Positions 1 through 7,408 of a stretch of 55,375 nt of DNA are shown in pieces (the stretch's first letter is position 1; every line of letters begins with the position of its first letter). The DNA comes from a virus, in IMG/VR virus record IMGVR_UViG_3300008110_000371, positions 1 to 55,375 of that record; one strand, 5' to 3'. The position numbers and the translations under genes are program-made. The notes under the pieces are model-generated. The model saw only the letters and a list, made by a program, of their open reading frames with translations, was not told where the DNA came from and made no database searches.

Positions 1-481
1 TACCTGAATCGGTAAGCACAAGCGTGTAAGACGAAGCGCCTCCAGAGGTTTGCGGTGCAGTCCTAAAGCCTACGGAATTTGTACCATCTACTGTACAACT
101 AGAGAGCGTTCCAGAAGACGGTGTACCTAAAGCCCCGCCTGGAGCTACGTAATCCGTTCCTGCTGTTGCAGCAGAGATCGCTGTGCCGTTACCCTTGAGA
201 ACACCTGTAACTGATGTTGAAAGCGTAATCGCTGGAGTCGTGCTTGCGTTTGCAACTGATCCAGCTAGTCCATTAGCCGAAACAACCGAAACAGTCGTCA
301 CTGTACCAGCACCAGCCGGAGAACTAAATGTAAGATTCCCAGACCCGTCAGTGCTTAGATACTGACCATTCGTACCGTCAACACCTGGAAGTGTAAATGT
401 TGTGCTTGATGACGTATTAGCCGATTGCAGCGTGGTTGTCCCAGTGCCGCTTGCATTACCTTGGACCTTGAGATTACTCAT
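1..481 (-). CDS. Tail fibre-like structural protein (N-terminal part, cut by window edge)
   Basis: An open frame starts at an ATG at 481 and runs off the left edge, so only about 160 residues are visible. The sequence is rich in Gly, Thr, Ser and Ala, and its phrases (GTDYVAPGGALGTPSSGTL and similar) are typical of phage tail-fibre and collar proteins from aquatic viromes. It is the last gene seen in the minus-strand tail/adaptor block, directly downstream of three other small beta-rich structural genes. A role in host binding is inferred from the family style. The C-terminal, host-specific part is not in the window. Confidence 0.75.
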   Translation of the reverse strand, partial: MSNLKVQGNASGTGTTTLQSANTSSSTTFTLPGVDGTNGQYLSTDGSGNLTFSSPAGAGTVTTVSVVSANGLAGSVANASTTPAITLSTSVTGVLKGNGTAISAATAGTDYVAPGGALGTPSSGTLSSCTVDGTNSVGFRTAPQTSGGASSYTLVLTDSG

Positions 482-487
482 GTGATT

Positions 488-934
488 TCACCCAAAAATA
501 AGCCACGCTTGATCTGTAGACACCGTGACTGCCTTGCCTGTGTTAATCGTAATTGGCCCCACGGCGCTAGCGTTATTACCTACCGGAATCTTATAACTGC
601 TTGTGATGGTTTGATTGTTTAGTGAAAACAGCGTATTTGACGCCGGGAACGTTACAAAAACATTCTTTGTCCCTGCCGGAAAATCAACAAGGTTTGCGTT
701 ATTACTTGACGAAAGTACCGAATCTCTAGATAGCGTAGTGCCTGAAGCAGTATAAGTGCCTACCCCAACTTCCCAATACGTTCCTGATTGATCGGCAATA
801 CTATAGAGCGTCGAGTTGCCATCACCTACCGCAGCAAAGGATTGAAACCCCGTTACAGCACCAGCAAGGGTTACCGTCCCCGTTCCAGTGGTTGTCGTGG
901 TTTCTTGAACCCGATCTGCAAGAACAAAAGCCAT
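488..934 (-). CDS. Small phage structural protein (148 aa)
   Basis: It begins [19 protein letters not shown] and continues as a Gly/Thr/Ser-rich, predicted all-beta chain of 148 residues. This opening is common among aquatic phages, where the gene sits next to tail fibres, but no function is established as far as I know. Its start codon overlaps the upstream stop as TAATG at 932-936, so the two are probably translationally coupled. A tail or fibre-base component is inferred from position. Confidence 0.7.
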   Translation of the reverse strand: MAFVLADRVQETTTTTGTGTVTLAGAVTGFQSFAAVGDGNSTLYSIADQSGTYWEVGVGTYTASGTTLSRDSVLSSSNNANLVDFPAGTKNVFVTFPASNTLFSLNNQTITSSYKIPVGNNASAVGPITINTGKAVTVSTDQAWLIFG

Positions 935-1509
935 TACGCAGACAAGCTAAAGGTATAAGTCACAAGCACCACGTCACCTGAGACTACTGAACGATCACCG
1001 GGGGAATCAAAGTCCTTGGCTGAAAACAGTGTCCCTGTTGTACCGCCTTTGGTGTTGTTACTTGTTAAAAACGCACCGCCGACGGTTGTTGTGGCGTTCA
1101 TGGTGAACTGCGCTTTACTTGCAGAATTAGTCACAACCGACGGGTTAGCATTGGTTGCAGAGGCAAAAGTTGCCGTCGGACGATCTGCTTCACTGTAATC
1201 AGTTACTTCGGTCCACCCTGCATGAGAAGACATCGTATCTCCGGCAGCGGGGTTGTTACTTGACGCTGCGCCGTATAACCCAAGATACCAAGTCGTAATC
1301 TGCGCCGTATTTGTTAGTGCGCTGCCAGCCATGTATTGAAGCCCGACATTGACCACAAGGTTCTTGGACTCATCTGTCCACTTGAGATTACCGTCTTTGT
1401 CGTAACACTCAATCAAAAACCGGCCTGTGGCCTTTAACCCTTCCGACGATCCGGGGTTGGTAATCAGACCGCAAGTGGCTGTGTCTGTTGCTTTAGCTGT
1501 AAGCTTCAT
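934..1509 (-). CDS. Phage structural protein (191 aa)
   Basis: The middle of this protein (VEC-type text [18 protein letters not shown], then [14 protein letters not shown]) matches a widespread phage protein style found beside tail fibres. It has no signal peptide or membrane segment, and its composition suggests beta structure. A good Shine-Dalgarno sequence (AAGGAA) precedes the ATG at 1509. It lies between two other small virion genes. The exact role is unknown; tail or neck decoration is inferred from context. Confidence 0.7.
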   Translation of the reverse strand: MKLTAKATDTATCGLITNPGSSEGLKATGRFLIECYDKDGNLKWTDESKNLVVNVGLQYMAGSALTNTAQITTWYLGLYGAASSNNPAAGDTMSSHAGWTEVTDYSEADRPTATFASATNANPSVVTNSASKAQFTMNATTTVGGAFLTSNNTKGGTTGTLFSAKDFDSPGDRSVVSGDVVLVTYTFSLSA

Positions 1510-1519
1510 GGTGTATTCC

Positions 1520-1975
1520 TTACAAAATCCGAATGATTGCAGTAGATGCAGAAGCGGAAGGAAATTGAATCTGAAAAGTTTGATTCAAAGTCACCTGATC
1601 TCCGCCAAAACTTATAACAGCACACGCCGCGTTAGAGGCTGAGGCATTGTAAATTAAGGCCCCAGATGAAGTAAACGATGCTGCACTCCAACTAACGTTC
1701 GCAAAAGTCACCACGGAGGCGGTCCCATCCGCAACAGGCGTCACTGAAGCTAGCGTCTCGCCACCTGCGGTGTAGCCGCCTCCCGTGCTGAGTTCATTCG
1801 ATCCCATTTGGGAGTAATTGGTGGTTGATGCGCCATAGGTCCCGGATCCAGTTCCAAGGCTTTTGAACAAAGCAATCTTAAAAACATCTCCGCCCGGGTT
1901 CGAAAAGTTATGAATACCCTTCAAAAGCTCCACTTTGAAGCTTGTTGGCATTGCCGTAGTGATTGAAAGCGCCAT
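1520..1975 (-). CDS. Phage structural protein (151 aa)
   Basis: The 151-residue protein contains FKVELLKGIHNF near the start and a hydrophobic, Ser/Ala-rich C-terminal half. This pattern is frequent in uncultured-phage structural clusters. It starts one base beyond the stop of the preceding adaptor gene (2780 to 1977), consistent with one late transcript. No catalytic motif is visible. A virion role is inferred from neighbours only. Confidence 0.65.
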   Translation of the reverse strand: MALSITTAMPTSFKVELLKGIHNFSNPGGDVFKIALFKSLGTGSGTYGASTTNYSQMGSNELSTGGGYTAGGETLASVTPVADGTASVVTFANVSWSAASFTSSGALIYNASASNAACAVISFGGDQVTLNQTFQIQFPSASASTAIIRIL

Positions 1976-1976
1976 A

Positions 1977-2780
1977 CTAAGGTCCTGGGCTCACTGACTT
2001 GATGGGCAACCGGATCATGCCGTCTCTGTATTCATCACGACGACGACGTCCCTGCTGTTCCAGGCCCAAGCCTTGTATAGCTTGTTGATAGCTCTGGTTG
2101 AAATAGTTCAGCATTTCAGGCGGTCCTTTGGTATAACTGTAGGCCTGAATCAAACAGGCATAGAGCAATGCTTCCGGTGCATTAATGCTGATCCATGTCT
2201 CGGGATTCGTGCTTGCAAGCTGCGCAGGGCGGTAGATGTAGCCTAGTTCAACCGTATACCCACTGCTTGGTGTAGGAGCAATGTAAAAAGTAGATTGGCT
2301 CCAAACCGAGTAATATTTTGGTACACCAGAGGGGGTCGCCGTTCCAGTGCCAGAACCCACGCCAGTAGCAGTAAACGTAGTACCCGGTGAGTTGGCTGCT
2401 GCTCCAATTGCGGTGAAATCAGTTGTGCCTACAGAAATAATGGTGTAGACGGTACCAATATTAAAACTTCCAGCAGTTTCCGTGACTCCAGGCCAATATT
2501 CTTTCATGAACGACGTGTCACGAAAATCCAAAAAGATCTGGTCATCGCCACTTGTAAGCAACAAGTACCGGTGAGTGAGGAGGTCTGAAGGCGTTGTAAG
2601 AAACTTATTGCCTGCGGTAAGAACGCCTGACTGTTCTTTCTTGAAGTAATCCAGGTCGATATCACGGAGAATGCGATTCTCCGCCATTGTAATAAATGTG
2701 TTAATTACCGAGTTGCTAAAGACATTACTGTCCACCTCGGTGTAGTTTCTAATGTTGGTGACGAGTTCGTCGTAAGTCAT
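1977..2780 (-). CDS. Head-tail adaptor-like protein with inserted beta domain
   Basis: The N-terminal helices (MTYDELVTNIRNYTEVD, then AENRILRDIDLDYF) and the C-terminal helices (APEALLYACLIQAYSYTKG, LNYFNQSYQQAIQGL) resemble the SU10-type phage adaptor family that sits under the portal. Between them, around residues 105-155, is a Thr/Gly-rich insert (YTIISVGTTDFTAIGAAAN and following) absent from the core fold. The same kind of insert is seen in unrelated phage proteins. The protein ends with a basic, Arg-rich tail. Its ATG overlaps the upstream stop (ATGA at 2777-2780). The adaptor assignment is a family-style judgement, not a search result. Confidence 0.65.
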   Translation of the reverse strand: MTYDELVTNIRNYTEVDSNVFSNSVINTFITMAENRILRDIDLDYFKKEQSGVLTAGNKFLTTPSDLLTHRYLLLTSGDDQIFLDFRDTSFMKEYWPGVTETAGSFNIGTVYTIISVGTTDFTAIGAAANSPGTTFTATGVGSGTGTATPSGVPKYYSVWSQSTFYIAPTPSSGYTVELGYIYRPAQLASTNPETWISINAPEALLYACLIQAYSYTKGPPEMLNYFNQSYQQAIQGLGLEQQGRRRRDEYRDGMIRLPIKSVSPGP

Positions 2781-3139
2781 GAAATCACCACGGTGACGTT
2801 GCCAACAAACCCGTATCCGGCAACAAAAGCCTGGGGTGGGTACGGCTGCATGTCTGTGCGATTAGTCGTACTGAACCCAGAACCAATGCTTTGGAACGGC
2901 GCGCTAAAACCTGGAGTTCCAAGATAGATTGTAACCGGCTCAACGCGATCAACGCGAGGATCTTTAAGCGCAATCGCATCGCCTCGATACTTAAGCGGGT
3001 AGAGTTGCGGCTCTTTGGGCTCATAGTCGTCAGGACAGACCATGAACCCGCGCCAGTTCTTGCGCAAGGTATTGTAGGAGTACCGCTGGCCGCAGTAATC
3101 ACACAGGCCGAAGGAGAATTTGCCTGTTGCAAAGGACAT
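2777..3139 (-). CDS. Small zinc-ribbon-like structural protein (120 aa)
   Basis: The N-terminus has CDYCGQRYSYNTLRKNW followed by VCPDD. The CxxC plus a later Cys suggests a partial zinc ribbon. The rest is a short beta-rich region with a Gly-rich end. The gene is sandwiched between two adaptor-like genes in all the order visible here, with a 4-nt overlap on the downstream side, so a neck or adaptor accessory role is inferred. An overlapping 141-aa open frame on the same strand looks like a shadow. Confidence 0.6.
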   Translation of the reverse strand: MSFATGKFSFGLCDYCGQRYSYNTLRKNWRGFMVCPDDYEPKEPQLYPLKYRGDAIALKDPRVDRVEPVTIYLGTPGFSAPFQSIGSGFSTTNRTDMQPYPPQAFVAGYGFVGNVTVVIS

Positions 3140-3142
3140 AGC

Positions 3143-3808
3143 CTACTGCCCGAAGTCGGGGATAAAGAGTGCGCTTGCTGTGTCACGATCTTCTGCCGCT
3201 GCGCGTGCAAAGTCTTCTTCGTAGATCTGCTTCAGCATGACCGTCCGCTCAGGCGCGTATTTCAACGAAATCTGATAAGCAAGCCCGGAAGCGAGGCAAG
3301 GCAAAAAACGGAAGTTGACATCTGCCGTATTGGTATAGGTGCCCGCATCCTGGATCCGGCGAATGCGGTAGTAAACCAGCGTGTAAGCAAGATTGGGTGA
3401 TGGGTACAAAAAGACCTTGAACGTGTTAGCACGTTGTACGTATAACTGTGCAGGCTGGGCTTGCACAGTTTTATCGGGTAGGTCTAAGTACTCCTCGCGA
3501 CTGATCCGATCAAGCGTGATGTCTTGCTGCGGACTTACTCCTGGCAAACGGATGACCGCCGAGAGCACGTTGACCGTATCTGATCCAAGCGTGATCTCGT
3601 ATCCCCCAGGAGACAAGGTATAAGACGCTTGCTCAATGGTCCAGAGGTTCAGACCACGATTGGCCCAGTCTAAAAAGAGCAGGTTTAACGACCGTCGCGC
3701 AGACGACAATTGATATCCCGCCGTGGGACGCATGCCGCAGCGCTCAAAAGCCTCTTCGATTAAGTCATCAATCGAGAGGTTAAAGTCGGTTGTTCCTGAA
3801 GTTGCCAT
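3143..3808 (-). CDS. Head-tail adaptor / tail accessory protein (gp4-like)
   Basis: The 221-residue protein opens with DLIEEAFERCGMRPTAGYQL followed by a helical segment (ARRSLNLLFLDWANRGLNLW). It then has beta strands, a YYRIRRIQDAG segment, and a C-terminal helix (ALAYQISLKYAPER type). This arrangement is common in podovirus-like phages for the adaptor or tail accessory factor that extends the portal channel, as P22 gp4 does. It begins the adaptor cluster immediately downstream of the small basic genes. Confidence is moderate because the call rests on general pattern. Confidence 0.65.
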   Translation of the reverse strand: MATSGTTDFNLSIDDLIEEAFERCGMRPTAGYQLSSARRSLNLLFLDWANRGLNLWTIEQASYTLSPGGYEITLGSDTVNVLSAVIRLPGVSPQQDITLDRISREEYLDLPDKTVQAQPAQLYVQRANTFKVFLYPSPNLAYTLVYYRIRRIQDAGTYTNTADVNFRFLPCLASGLAYQISLKYAPERTVMLKQIYEEDFARAAAEDRDTASALFIPDFGQ

Positions 3809-4006
3809 TTACGCGCAGCTAGAGCCGCCCATTTTCATTTTCTTAACACCCTTCATGGCCATGCGCTTGTGCTGGTTGACCAGCCCGCCATTAGCCATCA
3901 ACACAGGACCCGTTTTCTCGCTGGTTTTACTCAGCATCTTGTTGCGCGGTCCTGAAGTTACCGCACCGCCGCCGCGCGTTGCCGCGCCCATGCCACGTCC
4001 AGCCAT
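3809..4006 (-). CDS. Small basic virion-associated protein with GG motif (65 aa)
   Basis: The 65-residue protein is rich in Gly, Lys and Met. It contains LMANGGLVNQHKRMAMKG and ends in KMGGSSCA. The short motif hydrophobic-x-x-Gly-Gly-x-Val recurs in many other virion proteins of this window (see findings). It is the first of three consecutive very small basic genes lying between the adaptor gene and a membrane-protein gene. Function unknown; basic composition allows DNA or capsid-interior binding. Confidence 0.6.
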   Translation of the reverse strand: MAGRGMGAATRGGGAVTSGPRNKMLSKTSEKTGPVLMANGGLVNQHKRMAMKGVKKMKMGGSSCA

Positions 4007-4008
4007 GA

Positions 4009-4173
4009 TTATTTCCCCTTTTTGGCCATTTTCATGGCTTTGCCGCCTTTCTTCATGCCCATGGGCATGGGAGGCATCTTGGGCATAGCACGGCCCATCG
4101 CGTCTTTGGTCTTGCGCTTGACTGCACGGCCCATGTCATCAGCCATACCACCTTTTTGATAACTCTTCATCAT
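4009..4173 (-). CDS. Small Met/Lys/Gly-rich basic protein (54 aa)
   Basis: Translation from the ATG at 4173 gives 54 residues starting MMKSYQKGGMADDMGRAVK and ending KAMKMAKKGK, with the TAA at 4009-4011. The composition is extreme: mostly Lys, Met, Gly, Pro and Ala. The start overlaps the stop of the preceding gene as ATGA at 4170-4173, and the next gene starts 2 nt downstream, so it fits tightly in an operon. It carries two Gly-Gly motifs like its neighbours. Function unknown. Confidence 0.55.
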   Translation of the reverse strand: MMKSYQKGGMADDMGRAVKRKTKDAMGRAMPKMPPMPMGMKKGGKAMKMAKKGK

Positions 4174-4331
4174 GATTTGTTCACCTTTTTTGCGGTTTTT
4201 GCAGACTCCTTAAAAGCTTGCGCCGTAGGAGCACCCTTGGAACCAACTTTGCGCATCTTTTCGCCCGATCCAGCAGCAATACGCTTGCGCTTGGCGTTGA
4301 TATTTGCGTACAGTCCTGGCTTAGTGGCCAT
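4170..4331 (-). CDS. Small basic conserved phage protein (53 aa)
   Basis: The ATG at 4331 opens a 53-residue frame beginning MATKPGLYANINAKRKRIAAG and ending VNKS. This opening is a recurring phage signature (MATKPGLYANINAKRKRI) that I recognise from many aquatic phage genomes next to structural genes. It is strongly basic with no hydrophobic segment. It is coupled by a 4-nt overlap to the downstream gene. Function is unknown; an internal capsid or DNA-contacting protein is possible. Confidence 0.65.
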   Translation of the reverse strand: MATKPGLYANINAKRKRIAAGSGEKMRKVGSKGAPTAQAFKESAKTAKKVNKS

Positions 4332-4336
4332 CTTCA

Positions 4337-4588
4337 CTATCCCTTTTTCGCGAGGGCATCAATTTTTGACTCAAGTCTTTCAAAGCCTGTGTCAAACCGT
4401 TCCATAATCTTTTCAAGGTCCGCACGAACCTCTGCACGAGTGATGTGATCACGGGCAATTTCCTCCCGAGTTCTATTGAGCAGAATCTGAATGCGCTTCT
4501 GCTCGTCGTGATTCATCTTAATCATAAACATGACTAAGGCAACGAAAAACGACGTTACTAAATTCCAAACAATGACTCCGGTATCCAT
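4337..4588 (-). CDS. Small single-span membrane protein with coiled coil (holin/spanin candidate)
   Basis: Residues about 6-24 (VIVWNLVTSFFVALVMFMI) form one membrane segment. After it comes a long charged helix with heptad spacing (RIQILLNRTREEIARDHI ... FERLESKIDALAKKG). One N-terminal span plus a coiled-coil tail is compatible with a holin or inner-membrane spanin, but also with a tail-tip membrane protein. It is the only clear larger membrane protein in the structural block, and no endolysin is seen beside it. The lysis role is therefore only a candidate. Confidence 0.55.
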   Translation of the reverse strand: MDTGVIVWNLVTSFFVALVMFMIKMNHDEQKRIQILLNRTREEIARDHITRAEVRADLEKIMERFDTGFERLESKIDALAKKG

Positions 4589-4876
4589 TTAACACTTCCA
4601 TCTGCGTCGAGCCTGCCTTATACGGCTGTTTGGGTCTTTGGCTGCTTCAGGAAACTGCTTCATCTGGCCCGCTGAACGAGCACAGAATGACTTCCTTCGC
4701 GCAGCGTCTTTAGGTCCCGGATTGTCCGAGGTTACCGCTGTTTTGAGTTTGCTGCCAGGGTTGGCACGGCGATAGGCTTCGACGCCCTTTTGCGTCATGC
4801 CTGCGCCCTGCTTGGTCGGTCGAAAGTTACCGCTCTTGACCGACGTCGCAATGCCCATGCCCTTGGACTTAGCCAT
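4589..4876 (-). CDS. DUF6321-like small basic protein (95 aa)
   Basis: The C-terminal half carries the phrase RRANPGSKLKTAVT, then RRKSFCARSAGQMKQFPEA and the ending RQARRRWKC. I recognise this as the DUF6321-type family of aquatic phages. Function is unknown; the charge and conserved Cys and Arg residues suggest nucleic-acid or protein contact. The ATG shares its A with the upstream stop (TAATG at 4874-4878), showing tight coupling. Family identification is from memory. Confidence 0.65.
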   Translation of the reverse strand: MAKSKGMGIATSVKSGNFRPTKQGAGMTQKGVEAYRRANPGSKLKTAVTSDNPGPKDAARRKSFCARSAGQMKQFPEAAKDPNSRIRQARRRWKC

Positions 4877-5178
4877 TACTGTGCTGCTCCACCGTAAAAA
4901 AGCAGCGTTACGCTGGTGACATTGACATCGTTGACGTCAATAAACACACCATCATCAAACAAAATACCCATGTCCGGGATGATGAGATCACTGGCCCCTG
5001 CCGAAGCAGGCGTGTTGATAGTCATTAACGCAGTGCCCGAAGAGGTGCTGCCGTTCTTCAGGGCAAATGAAGATGCTGTGGCCGTGTTGGTGAAGTACAC
5101 ACCAATCACCCGCGTGCGCCCAGCAATCGCGTGGGCATCGGCAGTCTTGGTGACTGCCTGGATATTACTGGCGCTCAT
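4876..5178 (-). CDS. Small beta-rich structural protein (100 aa)
   Basis: The 100-residue protein alternates beta-like stretches (GRTRVIGVYFTNTATASSF, VTSVTLLFYGGAAQ) with no charge clusters. Similar short proteins are frequent near capsid and tail genes. A Shine-Dalgarno sequence GGAGGC lies upstream of the ATG at 5178. A decoration or spike role is inferred from composition and position only. Confidence 0.6.
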   Translation of the reverse strand: MSASNIQAVTKTADAHAIAGRTRVIGVYFTNTATASSFALKNGSTSSGTALMTINTPASAGASDLIIPDMGILFDDGVFIDVNDVNVTSVTLLFYGGAAQ

Positions 5179-5190
5179 CAGAGCCTCCTA

Positions 5191-5643
5191 TTAAGAGGCT
5201 TGCGTAAAGGTGATGCCAGCAGCAACCGCGCAAAAGCCCTTAGCAAACCAATTTGTACCGTCGCTGATGACAGTGACCATATCGCCAGCCACCGCTTGGC
5301 CATCAACAAAAGAGATGGTGTCATCGGCGGTTCCTGTATCACCAGCCACGCCCGCTGCATTGACCGCTTGACCCTTAATAATGTTTGCGCTTGATGCAGT
5401 TACTATGGTGTAACTGGCACCGGAAGGGGCCGTTTTAACAATAAAGGTGTAGGTCAATCCGGCTACAGGAGCAGGCAGTGTTGTTGCAAATTCAGTAGCT
5501 GAATTCAAGAAAAACGTAGTACCTGATTGCGCGGCGGTCAATGTGGAAGCATCGGTCAGCTCGGTGTAGGCAACTGCGCCTGTAATGTTGCCGATGAACC
5601 CATTGTCAGATATGACTGGGCCGCTAAAGGTTGTGTTTGCCAT
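5191..5643 (-). CDS. Beta-rich virion protein, decoration/tail-like (150 aa)
   Basis: The protein begins MANTTFSGPVISDNGFIG. Later parts (LTYTFIVKTAPSGASYTI, GDMVTVISDGTNWFAKG) resemble a domain seen in phage tail and head decoration proteins, ending near a conserved NWFAKGFCA. An AGGA Shine-Dalgarno sequence precedes the ATG. It is the first structural gene after the inserted homing endonuclease; capsid genes lie on the other side. A virion role is probable, the exact site unknown. Confidence 0.6.
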   Translation of the reverse strand: MANTTFSGPVISDNGFIGNITGAVAYTELTDASTLTAAQSGTTFFLNSATEFATTLPAPVAGLTYTFIVKTAPSGASYTIVTASSANIIKGQAVNAAGVAGDTGTADDTISFVDGQAVAGDMVTVISDGTNWFAKGFCAVAAGITFTQAS

Positions 5644-5664
5644 TAGATCCTCACATGCGATGTC

Positions 5665-5722
5665 GGTGTATTAGTCTGCATGTCGTCAGCCGGGACTGTC
5701 TAATACACCGGGCTAACCCCGG
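5665..5722. repeat. Two adjacent inverted repeats between endonuclease gene and structural gene
   Basis: GGTGTATTAG (5665-5674) is an exact inverted copy of CTAATACACC (5700-5709), with a 25-base loop. Immediately after is CCGGG-ctaac-CCCGG (5708-5722). The structures lie in the untranslated gap downstream of the homing endonuclease stop on the minus strand. No T tract follows, so a classic terminator is unlikely. They may protect mRNA ends or mark the insertion boundary of the endonuclease gene. Confidence 0.4.
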
Positions 5723-5740
5723 AATACAGGCACTGTAGCA

Positions 5741-7300
5741 CTATGGCGCGGAGGATGCAATGCCGTTATAGACCCACCGTTTTTTACCACAATCGTAGAT
5801 CCTTCTTGCACCCATCAAATAGGTCATCTCTGCCTCAGATCGTGGGTCAGTATCGGCGTCAAAAAAGTCTGTACTTCCATGTTCAATCAGACGTTTTTGA
5901 ATATTTTTACGCTGATAGTGGCTCTTGGGCCAAAGCCCCGTTTTTTGGCTCCAAACCTGATAGTCAGCGGGAATCTCTTCCTCAAGTTTAAAACCTAACT
6001 TCTCGTACATGCCTCCGTCAAAGTAACGATTGTCTGAGAAACTCTTAATCACCACGTCTCCATGGTCTTGCAAAAAGGCCCGAAACAGACGTGATGCAGC
6101 TCCCACTACGGTGATGCGTGTTGCAAATCGAGACAGTGTCCAAACCCGTTCCGTGGCCCCACGATCGTTGGCTCCAAAAGTAAACCGCATACACGCAACA
6201 AGCGCATCGCCATGGTAAAGACCGTAGTGAATGCCTGATCCATTGCCTCCTTGCGGATGGTAACGGTCATAAAACCTCCTGGCATCCAGTGAATCAACCT
6301 TGCGTAAAGCACACTTCCTTGCCATCAACCTGCCTTTGGACCTGCCAACAGCATTTCTAAGCAACCTTCGGACAGCGAACTCGTGTTCCTCCCATTCTGA
6401 CTCAAAGATAGTAATCAAACGGATACCAAGATCGCGACAATCTTGATGCTTTTGAACATGCTTACGCTTGTTTTCCAACTCGTCTTGGGCACTCTCATGG
6501 GAATGCCAATACATCCCGCAATATTCAACGGCCAGACGGTGTTCAGGTAGGTAAATATCAAGCTCCTTGCCTCCCAGTATCTTTCGGTTTCGGGTCTCAA
6601 CCGGTGTGAACATTGACAAAAAACGTCCGACTCTGTCTTCTTGTCTTGACAGTAAATGTCCACATTGTGGACACCCGTGGGCTCGCTTTAGGTGATGTTC
6701 CGCTGTTTGGGTAAAAACGCCATGCTCCTTGCAGTGAATCTCAAGTTTTGATCTCGCACCCAGGTAAACCGTACTACTGTAATCGTACCGATTTCCGTGG
6801 ACACCCAGAGCTTCCTCAACAAAGCGATCACCAAAGACTCGTTTTTTGGTGTCGGCGGTTTTCTTAGCGGCACTTGAGATGTTGAGTCTTTTTCCACGAC
6901 TCAAGGCACCACAAGACGGACACCCTTGCTTTTCGTATAAATGCTTAAGTGGTGTAATGAAAAAATCACCGTGATCCGCACAGGTCACGGTAATCTTAGT
7001 TGTCATGTTGACGTATTGTGTTTTTTCGTAGCCATAGCGACTGCGATGAGCCTCAGAAGCTCTTTCCGCAAACTCCACAGGATCCATCCGTCTGGATTGG
7101 ATACGCTTTTCTTCACCACATCGAGGGCATCCTGCTCCGTTTTTACGCAATTGTGCTGAATACTGTTGAAAGGGTCCGTGTTGAAAGCAGACGATTCCCG
7201 TTATAGGCTTAAGCGCAGAAACATAAATAGCTTGTGAAAAGTCGTAGCGCTGACGAACAGCGTCAGGAAATTTTGCAACAACTTGTTGAGTAGTAAGCAT
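5741..7300 (-). CDS. Free-standing homing endonuclease: DUF723-type zinc repeats plus Vsr-fold nuclease
   Basis: The 519-residue protein starts with three repeats of the DUF723 type, each with Cys-x-x-HG-x-F followed by CPxCG (around residues 38-61, 107-130, 190-213). These are likely zinc-binding DNA-recognition units. Residues about 240-310 have LDIYLPEHRLAVEYCGMYWH and IRLITIFESEWEE, resembling the Hef-like/Vsr-fold homing nucleases. The last third (RRFYDRYHPQGG, YGLYHGDALVACMRFTFG, VVIKSFSDNRYFDGG) is a GNAT-like domain often fused in this family. The gene has its own Shine-Dalgarno sequence AGGAGAG. It sits between the capsid terminator and tail genes, so it is an intergenic selfish element rather than a structural gene. 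Confidence 0.8.
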   Translation of the reverse strand: MLTTQQVVAKFPDAVRQRYDFSQAIYVSALKPITGIVCFQHGPFQQYSAQLRKNGAGCPRCGEEKRIQSRRMDPVEFAERASEAHRSRYGYEKTQYVNMTTKITVTCADHGDFFITPLKHLYEKQGCPSCGALSRGKRLNISSAAKKTADTKKRVFGDRFVEEALGVHGNRYDYSSTVYLGARSKLEIHCKEHGVFTQTAEHHLKRAHGCPQCGHLLSRQEDRVGRFLSMFTPVETRNRKILGGKELDIYLPEHRLAVEYCGMYWHSHESAQDELENKRKHVQKHQDCRDLGIRLITIFESEWEEHEFAVRRLLRNAVGRSKGRLMARKCALRKVDSLDARRFYDRYHPQGGNGSGIHYGLYHGDALVACMRFTFGANDRGATERVWTLSRFATRITVVGAASRLFRAFLQDHGDVVIKSFSDNRYFDGGMYEKLGFKLEEEIPADYQVWSQKTGLWPKSHYQRKNIQKRLIEHGSTDFFDADTDPRSEAEMTYLMGARRIYDCGKKRWVYNGIASSAP

Positions 7301-7350
7301 AACGGCTCTCCTGTATGTAATGTTGCCTATTATACATGGGATTACCGATT

Positions 7351-7382
7351 ATGCGAAAAGAAAGGCCGCCCGAAGGCGGCCT
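7351..7382 (-). terminator. Rho-independent terminator after the major capsid gene
   Basis: On the minus strand AGGCCGCC-TTCG-GGCGGCCT forms a perfect 8-bp GC-rich stem with a stable tetraloop, followed by TTCTTTTC. It lies 26 bases past the capsid stop codon and before the homing endonuclease gene. It probably reduces read-through from the highly expressed head operon into the endonuclease and tail genes. Confidence 0.85.
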
Positions 7383-7408
7383 CTCGCAATCAAGCTAAGT
7401 GCTTGATT

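Noticed and set aside
5665-5722. The hairpins near the endonuclease as a group I intron end or tRNA
   Set aside because: No cloverleaf or intron core elements could be recognised, and flanking genes are intact rather than split.
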